A stretch of DNA of 64,000 nt from an uncultured Roseiflexaceae bacterium (GTDB lineage: Bacteria; Chloroflexota; Chloroflexia; Chloroflexales; Roseiflexaceae). Location: positions 14,062 through 78,061 of the forward strand of contig CALKHR010000136.1 in the NCBI GenBank assembly GCA_937988885.1, read 5' to 3'. Below are positions 59,248 to 64,000 of this stretch, in pieces. The notes under the pieces are model-generated. The model had not been told where the DNA came from. It was given only the letters and a program-made list of their open reading frames with translations, and did not search any database. How positions within the stretch are numbered: position 1 is the first letter of the stretch; the number at the start of each line of letters is the position of its first letter. Made by a program: the position numbers and the translations under genes.

Positions 59248-60780
59248 TTACGCTCCGACGGTCGTTTTGGTCTTGGCGGAGCGGATCAACCAGGCGGCGA
59301 GCAGCGCAAGGCCGCAGGCGACCGCGCCAAAGAGGAACATCTCATCGACCACTTGCGCCACCACATTGACCAGGAAACGCTGCGGGTCGCTGACGGCGAG
59401 CGGATCGGTGGCTCCGGCGCGGCGCAGCGCGTCTTGGCGGGGCACGCCCCACAGCGTCAGCACCGAGATGCCGACGGTCATGCCGATCAGCCGCAGGGTG
59501 ATCACCAGCGCCGACACGCTGCCCCGCCGATGTTCGTCGGCGGCGTCGATCTGCGCGGCGGCGATCGGCGAGAGCGCCAGGCCCAGCCCGGCGCCCGCCA
59601 GCACGAGTTCGCCCACCATCTGCGGGTAGGTGCTATCGGCATGCCAGTTTTGCAGCAGCACGTAGCCCACCAGCGCCAGCGCCAGGCCCACCAGCACGGG
59701 CAGGCGATTGTTCAGGCGGGCCGCCAGCCAGCCGCCCGGCACAGCCAGCGCGGCCATGCTGAGCGTGAGGGCCGAGAGCACCCAGCCGCTATCCCACGCG
59801 GCTTGCCGCAGGATATTGGGATTGTCGAAGTGCAGCAGCGAGAGGCGCGTGTTGATGAACAGCGGCACATTGGCGATCGCCAGGGCCAGCGCGAAGCCGA
59901 CCAGCACGTTGATCACGCTGGCGGCGGAGGCGCTGCGGTCGCGAAACAGCGCCAAGTCGAGCAGCGGGTAGCGGGCGCGGCGCTCGGCCCACACAAAGGC
60001 GGCCAACAGCACCAGCGCGGCGATCACGAGCGGCAGCGCGTAGGGTGGCGGGCCACTGGTGTTGCCGTAGAAATCGGCTTGTCCCAGCTCGCCGCCCGCC
60101 GACAGCCCGATGTTCAGTGCGGCCAGGCTAGCCGAGATCAGCAGTGCGCCCAGCCAATCGAAGCTGCCCTCGGCGCGGTTCGGGCGCACGGAGCGCAAGC
60201 CCCACCAGGTCAGCGCCAGCGCCAGCAAGCCAAACGGCACGTTGATCCAGAACAGCAGCCGCCAGTCGTCGAACAGCCGCATCAGCACGCCGCCGTACAG
60301 GTGGCCGACCATCCAGCCAGCCGTGTCGAGTGCGGCGATGATGCCGAGCGCTGGGGCGCGTCGTTCGGCGGGAAAGAGATCGCCCACCAGCGCCATCGAG
60401 ATCGGCACCAGCGCGCCCGCGCCGAAGGCTTGGATCACCCGCCCTGCGATTACGGCGTTGAGCGAGGGAGCCAGTGCCACCGCCGCCGAGCCAACGATGA
60501 AGATGACTAGGCAGACCAGATACATCGCGCGGCGGCCATACAGATCCGAGAGCCGCCCCATAAACGTCATGCTGATCGTGTAGGCCAGCAGATAGCCCGT
60601 GATCACCCAGGCGGCGCGGTGCAACTCCGTGTCGATCGACACGTTCAGGTCATCCATGATGCCGGGCAGCACCGCGCTGACGATCGTAAGGTCAACCGCG
60701 CCGATGAACACAGCCAGGCTGATCATCGCCAACGTGAGATTGGCCGTGCGGCGCGACGGTAATGCGGATGTCTCTAGCAC
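59248..60780 (-). CDS. DHA2/P55-like MFS exporter
   Basis: 510 residues with about 14 membrane helices, as in the EmrB/QacA class. Motif A GRLSDLYGRRAMYLV lies between helices 2 and 3, and motif C-like GIIAALDTAGWMVGHLYGG in helix 5; an acidic residue in helix 1 (GAVDLTIVSAVLPGI) is typical. GTG start with GGAGG 5 nt upstream, overlapping the end of the lipoprotein gene by 7 nt. The lipoprotein-MFS pair parallels mycobacterial LprG-P55, which exports lipids, so lipid export is the preferred inference over drug efflux. Confidence 0.88.
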   Translation of the reverse strand: MLETSALPSRRTANLTLAMISLAVFIGAVDLTIVSAVLPGIMDDLNVSIDTELHRAAWVITGYLLAYTISMTFMGRLSDLYGRRAMYLVCLVIFIVGSAAVALAPSLNAVIAGRVIQAFGAGALVPISMALVGDLFPAERRAPALGIIAALDTAGWMVGHLYGGVLMRLFDDWRLLFWINVPFGLLALALTWWGLRSVRPNRAEGSFDWLGALLISASLAALNIGLSAGGELGQADFYGNTSGPPPYALPLVIAALVLLAAFVWAERRARYPLLDLALFRDRSASAASVINVLVGFALALAIANVPLFINTRLSLLHFDNPNILRQAAWDSGWVLSALTLSMAALAVPGGWLAARLNNRLPVLVGLALALVGYVLLQNWHADSTYPQMVGELVLAGAGLGLALSPIAAAQIDAADEHRRGSVSALVITLRLIGMTVGISVLTLWGVPRQDALRRAGATDPLAVSDPQRFLVNVVAQVVDEMFLFGAVACGLALLAAWLIRSAKTKTTVGA

Positions 60781-61529
60781 TGCGCCTCCGGTGGTTCTCG
60801 GATGTCTAAGCTCTTGTTGTAATCGCTGAACGTCATGGTCAGCTTGGTCGGGTCGGTCGCATTGGTGGCGGGGTCAACCAGTTCGAGCTTGCTGATCTGC
60901 AGGGTGGAGGCATCGGCCCACAGATCGGCCTGCACGGTGCCGTAGCCGATCGAGTTGGCGCTGATCGCCATCAGTGGCGGGCCATCGAGCGTGCCCCGCA
61001 GATGGAGTTGCGTGCTGCCGTCGATCTGTTCGGTGCCGACCAACTCCACATTCTGAAACTCGTTCTGGAGCAGATGCTCGATTCCTTGATCGGGATCGAA
61101 CAGCACGGCGGGATTGAACAGGCTGCCGGGCGGTGCGCACTGCCACTGGCGCGTGATTGGGTTGGTGAGGTACTGCTGGTCGGCCAGCGCGACGGTGCGG
61201 ATATCGATCAGGGCGCCGCCTCCACGCACGCGCACGATCGCCTGCACGTTCGCGGGCCGTTGCAGATCGCCCTCGATGTTCATAATCGTGAAGGCGCCCG
61301 TCTCGTCGGTGGCGATCGGCGCGCCCTCGGCTTTGATCGCGAAGTGGAAGCTGTTGACGCTCAGCATAGCTTTGGCGATCTGGGAGGTGCGTTCGGCAGG
61401 AGTGGGCGTGGGTGTCGGTGTGGGTGGCGGCGTGGGCGTGGCGCTAGGTTGGCCGCCCATATCGCAGGCGGCGATCAGCAGCATCAGCAGCGCAATCAAC
61501 AGGAAACTGCGCGGTGGAACATAGCGCAT
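60774..61529 (-). CDS. LppX/LprG-like lipoprotein
   Basis: 251 residues. Lipoprotein signal LLIALLMLLIAAC with Cys at about residue 22, then a Thr/Pro spacer (TPPPTPTPTPTP). The mature domain resembles LppX_LprAFG: AMLSVNSFHFAIKAEG, a lipid-carrier half-barrel (VQADLWADASTLQISKLEL) and ending LTMTFSDYNKSLDI. In mycobacteria LprG carries triacylated lipids and works with the adjacent MFS P55; here the MFS gene overlaps it by 7 nt. The fold call is by pattern, so moderate confidence. Confidence 0.8.
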   Translation of the reverse strand: MRYVPPRSFLLIALLMLLIAACDMGGQPSATPTPPPTPTPTPTPAERTSQIAKAMLSVNSFHFAIKAEGAPIATDETGAFTIMNIEGDLQRPANVQAIVRVRGGGALIDIRTVALADQQYLTNPITRQWQCAPPGSLFNPAVLFDPDQGIEHLLQNEFQNVELVGTEQIDGSTQLHLRGTLDGPPLMAISANSIGYGTVQADLWADASTLQISKLELVDPATNATDPTKLTMTFSDYNKSLDIREPPEAQC

Positions 61530-61556
61530 AGTTGAACCTCGTAGTGCTTACGGAGG

Positions 61557-61586
61557 CACAATGCCTCGCCTAATCGAGGCATTGTG
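61557..61586 (-). terminator. Terminator hairpin of the GNAT gene
   Basis: Perfect 12-bp stem (61557-61568 with 61575-61586), 6-nt loop, 14 nt after the GNAT stop. Weak T content downstream. Confidence 0.65.
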
Positions 61587-61600
61587 TTGTTCAGATGAGT

Positions 61601-62056
61601 TTACCCTTGAGCCTGATTCAGTTGGGGCAGCCGTCGCCGCAGGGCCACAGCATAATCGCCGTAGCCCATCGCGCGGTAGAAGGCTTGAGCGCCGTCGTTG
61701 TCGTGCCCGGTCAGCAAGATGAGATCTTTCGCGCCACCCGTCTGTGCCAGCATTTCGATATGCATCATCAACGCTTGGCCCGCGCCGCGCCGCCGATACG
61801 GCTCAGCCACGAACAGGTCGGTCAATTCGGCATACATCTCATCGCCAGACATGTACGGCACCAGCCGCAGGCAGGCGAAACCGACGATCTGTTTATCGAT
61901 CTCGACGATGACTGTTGTCTCTATGCCTTGGCAGGCTTTGAGCCGCGTAATGATCTGCTCGGTCGTCACAGGAGTGCCAGGATACGGTTGGTTGAACGCC
62001 GTGAATAGCTCAGCCAGAGCGGCTGCATCTTCAGTTGTAGCCAATCGTGTGTTCAT
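61601..62056 (-). CDS. GNAT-family N-acetyltransferase
   Basis: 151 residues. The acetyl-CoA motif reads VAEPYRRRGAGQALMMHIE (about residues 83-101), after ELTDLFV; the motif B region is AQAFYRAMGYGDY. I chose the ATG at 62056 because AAGGAG lies 7 nt upstream; the 10 extra codons of the longer frame look non-coding. Substrate (amine, amino acid or antibiotic) not predictable. Just downstream of hisN on the same strand (44 nt), possibly co-transcribed. Confidence 0.88.
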   Translation of the reverse strand: MNTRLATTEDAAALAELFTAFNQPYPGTPVTTEQIITRLKACQGIETTVIVEIDKQIVGFACLRLVPYMSGDEMYAELTDLFVAEPYRRRGAGQALMMHIEMLAQTGGAKDLILLTGHDNDGAQAFYRAMGYGDYAVALRRRLPQLNQAQG

Positions 62057-62100
62057 GGGAGGCTCCTTTAACGAGACAACAATCACTTGTCATCAATAGT

Positions 62101-62880
62101 TTATTGTTTCTCGCTCACCAGTGCGAGCACCTCATTGAGCACTAAGCCATTGGTTGCCATACCCTCAGATGCCTGAATAGTGGGTGTGCCGTTCCAATCG
62201 GTGAACGTGCCACCGGCCTCCTGCAGAATGGGCAGCAATGGCGCACAGTCCCAAATACTCATAATGGGGTCGAGCATCACCTCGGCGCGGCCCGTGGCGA
62301 CCAGCACATAGCCGTAGGCATCGCCCCAACTGCGCTGCATCTTAGTGGCGGCGACCAAACGGCGGTAGGCGGCGTCGCGCCCGTACTTCTCCATACTCTC
62401 GGCATCGGTGCAGAGCAGCAACGACTCGCTCAGCGTGCTCACCGACGAGACGCGCGCTCGGCGACCGTTCCACGTGCAGCCCTGGCCCTGTGCGGCGCTC
62501 AGCAGCTCGCCCGTACCCGGCAGGTTGATCGCGCCGACCACGGGCACGCCTTCGCGTTCGAGGCCGACCAACACCGCGTACATCGGCACGCCCCGCACGA
62601 ACGTCTTGGTGCCGTCGATCGGGTCGAGGATCCAGCGGAAGCTCGCGCCGGGGCGGGTTTCGCCCTCCTCCTCGCCGAGGATGCTGTGGTGCGGGTAGTG
62701 CTTCTCGATCAGTTCGCGCATCAGGCGCTCCGACGAGCGGTCGGCGATCGTGACGGGCGAGAGGTCCTCCTTCGTCTCGGTGACGAAATCGGTTTGGAAG
62801 TAACGCATCGTCAGTTTGCCGGCCTGCCAAGCGAGGTCGGCTGCAAACTCGCGCAGTGCACTCAAAGATTCGTTTGACAC
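62101..62880 (-). CDS. hisN: Histidinol-phosphatase, inositol-monophosphatase type (HisN)
   Basis: 259 residues. Mg-binding motifs of the IMPase superfamily: ILGEEEGE (about 68-75), DPIDGTKTFVRGVP (about 87-100) and IWDCAPLLPIL (about 210-220). The KTFVRGVPMYAVLVGL wording is that of HisN, which dephosphorylates L-histidinol phosphate, rather than SuhB/CysQ. GTG start with GAGG 6 nt upstream. No other his genes in the window, so an inositol-phosphatase role cannot be fully excluded. Confidence 0.88.
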   Translation of the reverse strand: MSNESLSALREFAADLAWQAGKLTMRYFQTDFVTETKEDLSPVTIADRSSERLMRELIEKHYPHHSILGEEEGETRPGASFRWILDPIDGTKTFVRGVPMYAVLVGLEREGVPVVGAINLPGTGELLSAAQGQGCTWNGRRARVSSVSTLSESLLLCTDAESMEKYGRDAAYRRLVAATKMQRSWGDAYGYVLVATGRAEVMLDPIMSIWDCAPLLPILQEAGGTFTDWNGTPTIQASEGMATNGLVLNEVLALVSEKQ

Positions 62881-63486
62881 AGATACCTCTTTCCTATGTA
62901 TGGAGAATGTTTATAGGGACGTAGCTTGTATGCCGAGTAGTACGTGAATCAGAAGCGGATGCTATAACGGCGAGATTGGCGCTATTGTACCGCATAGGCA
63001 GGGCGCTGGTATGATACCATGGGTCGCGCGCTCGGAGAGGTGAATGCTGGGGTGTGCAAGTCGTTCGAAATTCGTGGAGAAATGGCCGAAAATGGCCTTG
63101 ACACCTGGTAAGTGACGTGCTATACTTCGTTGTCTGTGCGGTGATATATTCTCTGATGAGCAAATAGGTATCGCACAATCGTCTCACTCCGTTGCGAGGC
63201 AGACGTACTCATTCCAAACTAAACAATAAACCAAAGCGAAACGCGTCGCAATCACCTCACTTTGCGGAGACGTCGTCAGTCGGCTAGGCTTGCCTGGTTG
63301 TGCTCTCTGCGCTTGTGTGTGTGCGCGCTGCGATGCCTGTGCGACGAATTTCTATAAAATCGTCAAACGGTGTGTTGGTGTAGTTTATTTGACAATAAAG
63401 TGAGTGTATAAGGACTTGCTGTTGTCAAGTACGCGTTGTGTTTATTTAAAAGTTGGTTGAGTTAAAAATCGGGAGAACGTGCTGAT
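62881..63486 (+). other. Gene-free left part of the terminal non-coding region, with promoter P1
   Basis: P1 is TTGACA (63098-63103), 17-bp spacer ending TGC, TATACT (63121-63126). From 63127 to 63486 no gene, tRNA or clear RNA fold is recognisable. A TTGACA at 63389 has a TATAAG only 12 nt away and looks like a decayed promoter. A short palindrome (63008-63020) precedes P1. Confidence 0.6.
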
Positions 63487-63515
63487 TTGACAGGTTGCTA
63501 AACCTGTGGTATAGT
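63487..63515 (+). promoter_or_regulatory. Tandem promoter P2
   Basis: TTGACA (63487-63492), 17-bp spacer, TGG-TATAGT (-10 at 63510-63515). A perfect inverted repeat CAGGTT/AACCTG (63491-63496 with 63501-63506) occupies the spacer. Confidence 0.8.
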
Positions 63516-63588
63516 GCGGAGTGTACCGAAACATCTCGCTACTGACGTAAAATTGTAGAAGATGTATAAAATACGCCTTGTGTAGCGC

Positions 63589-63617
63589 TTGACATTTCTG
63601 GGAAGATATGTTACAGT
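63589..63617 (+). promoter_or_regulatory. Tandem promoter P3
   Basis: TTGACA (63589-63594), 17-bp spacer, TGT-TACAGT (-10 at 63612-63617). Confidence 0.8.
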
Positions 63618-63692
63618 GCTGGGGCTTAATTTTGTCTGTTAGTGGCGTATAAGTGGCTGCTAATTGACAAGAGTGTATGCAACGTTCGATAT

Positions 63693-63721
63693 TTGACGCA
63701 TTGAGAGAAATGTGATACGAT
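63693..63721 (+). promoter_or_regulatory. Tandem promoter P4
   Basis: TTGACG (63693-63698), 17-bp spacer, TGA-TACGAT (-10 at 63716-63721). A near-perfect inverted repeat (63697-63702 with 63709-63714). A weaker TTGACA (63664) with GATATT 18 nt on precedes it. Confidence 0.75.
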
Positions 63722-63784
63722 ATCGAGCGAAACAACATCTTGTCATAATATGGCGGATGTGAAAAATATAGCGGATGTGCGAAT

Positions 63785-63813
63785 TTGACACATCGAACGA
63801 GATGTGGTACAGT
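63785..63813 (+). promoter_or_regulatory. Tandem promoter P5
   Basis: TTGACA (63785-63790), 17-bp spacer, TGG-TACAGT (-10 at 63808-63813). Perfect inverted repeat CACATC/GATGTG (63789-63794 with 63801-63806). Confidence 0.8.
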
Positions 63814-63870
63814 ATCGCACGAAGCGAACTTTGTTTGCCGGTAACGCTGGTAAACGGAGCGAAAAGTTGC

Positions 63871-63899
63871 TTGACACACTGTGAAATGTGTGTTATAGT
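63871..63899 (+). promoter_or_regulatory. Tandem promoter P6
   Basis: TTGACA (63871-63876), 17-bp spacer, TGT-TATAGT (-10 at 63894-63899). Inverted repeat ACACAC/GTGTGT (63874-63879 with 63888-63893). Strongest and last of the array. Confidence 0.82.
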
Positions 63900-63905
63900 G
63901 GCAAG

Positions 63906-64000
63906 GCACTGAGAAAACTTCGTTTATGAAGTGTGTTCTTGCGCAGCACCTTTACAACTGAATCGTGATGATGAAACGTGCAGAAGCGTGAGCGGGAGCT
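63906..64000 (+). promoter_or_regulatory. Probable rRNA operon leader with boxA-like element
   Basis: After the P6 start site the transcript would carry AGCACCTTTACAACTG (63945-63960). This resembles the boxA antitermination element and the following segment of bacterial rrn leaders (GCTCTTTGACAACTGAA type). No 16S sequence is reached before the window ends, so the assignment is inference from the promoter array plus this element. Confidence 0.5.

Noticed and set aside
63389..63412. Another promoter in the terminal array
   Set aside because: TTGACA is present but the nearest -10 is 12 nt away and no extended -10 exists; best seen as decayed.

Overview
The window looks like chromosomal DNA of a Chloroflexota bacterium, most likely class Chloroflexia. 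It is moderately GC-rich and dense with housekeeping genes. It has several protein families I associate with that phylum: FGLPL-repeat secreted proteins, a LysW-like zinc ribbon, a multi-spanning subtilase and a membrane STAS protein. The assignment is inference from gene content, not from a marker alignment. I see no prophage, insertion sequence, CRISPR array or tRNA.

Layout. 1-3.9 kb: a LuxR-type two-component pair, a deazaflavin/FMN-type reductase and a secreted Ig-like protein. 4.3-7.0 kb: the ffh-rpsP-khpA-rimM translation/secretion operon (minus strand) with a recognisable promoter and terminator. 7.2-24.9 kb: cell-envelope, carbohydrate and stress genes, including a membrane subtilase, a treS-manA pair, a GT39 transferase, a membrane STAS protein, a class I terpene synthase behind a DUF255 protein, an FtsH with an altered pore loop, and a CPA2 antiporter preceded by a 16-codon leader peptide. 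25.0-27.8 kb: two coupled GT4 glycosyltransferases and a short DarA-like cyclic-di-AMP receptor.

27.9-34.6 kb: a complete Wadjet (JetABCD) anti-plasmid/anti-phage operon on the minus strand. All four genes overlap, and an unannotated 30-37 codon ORF overlaps the start of jetA. 34.9-45 kb: polA, a dolichol-phosphate-type GT2, hflX (possibly with a non-canonical start), an MFS transporter and uvrC. 45-52.4 kb: a MarR-GNAT fusion with a 32-bp operator candidate, a histidine phosphatase, nnr, a zinc-ribbon protein, ftsY, a LysW-like protein, a lipoprotein and glnA. 52.4-57.2 kb: a beta-hydroxyacid dehydrogenase, then GT2, polyprenyl-phosphate sugar transferase and gatA in a tight run. 57.4-62.9 kb: an esterase flanked by inverted copies of an intergenic repeat, an FGLPL-repeat protein, an LprG-like lipoprotein overlapping a P55-like MFS exporter, a GNAT enzyme and HisN.

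62.9-64.0 kb is non-coding. It carries at least six near-identical promoters in tandem, each with a -35 box, an exact 17-bp spacer and an extended -10, followed by a boxA-like sequence. I infer that this is the control region of a ribosomal RNA operon whose 16S gene begins just beyond the right edge.

The items I rate highest are the Wadjet operon with its overlapping upstream ORF, the promoter array, a terminator-linked intergenic repeat present in at least four copies, the LprG/P55-like cassette, and the FtsH pore-loop substitution.
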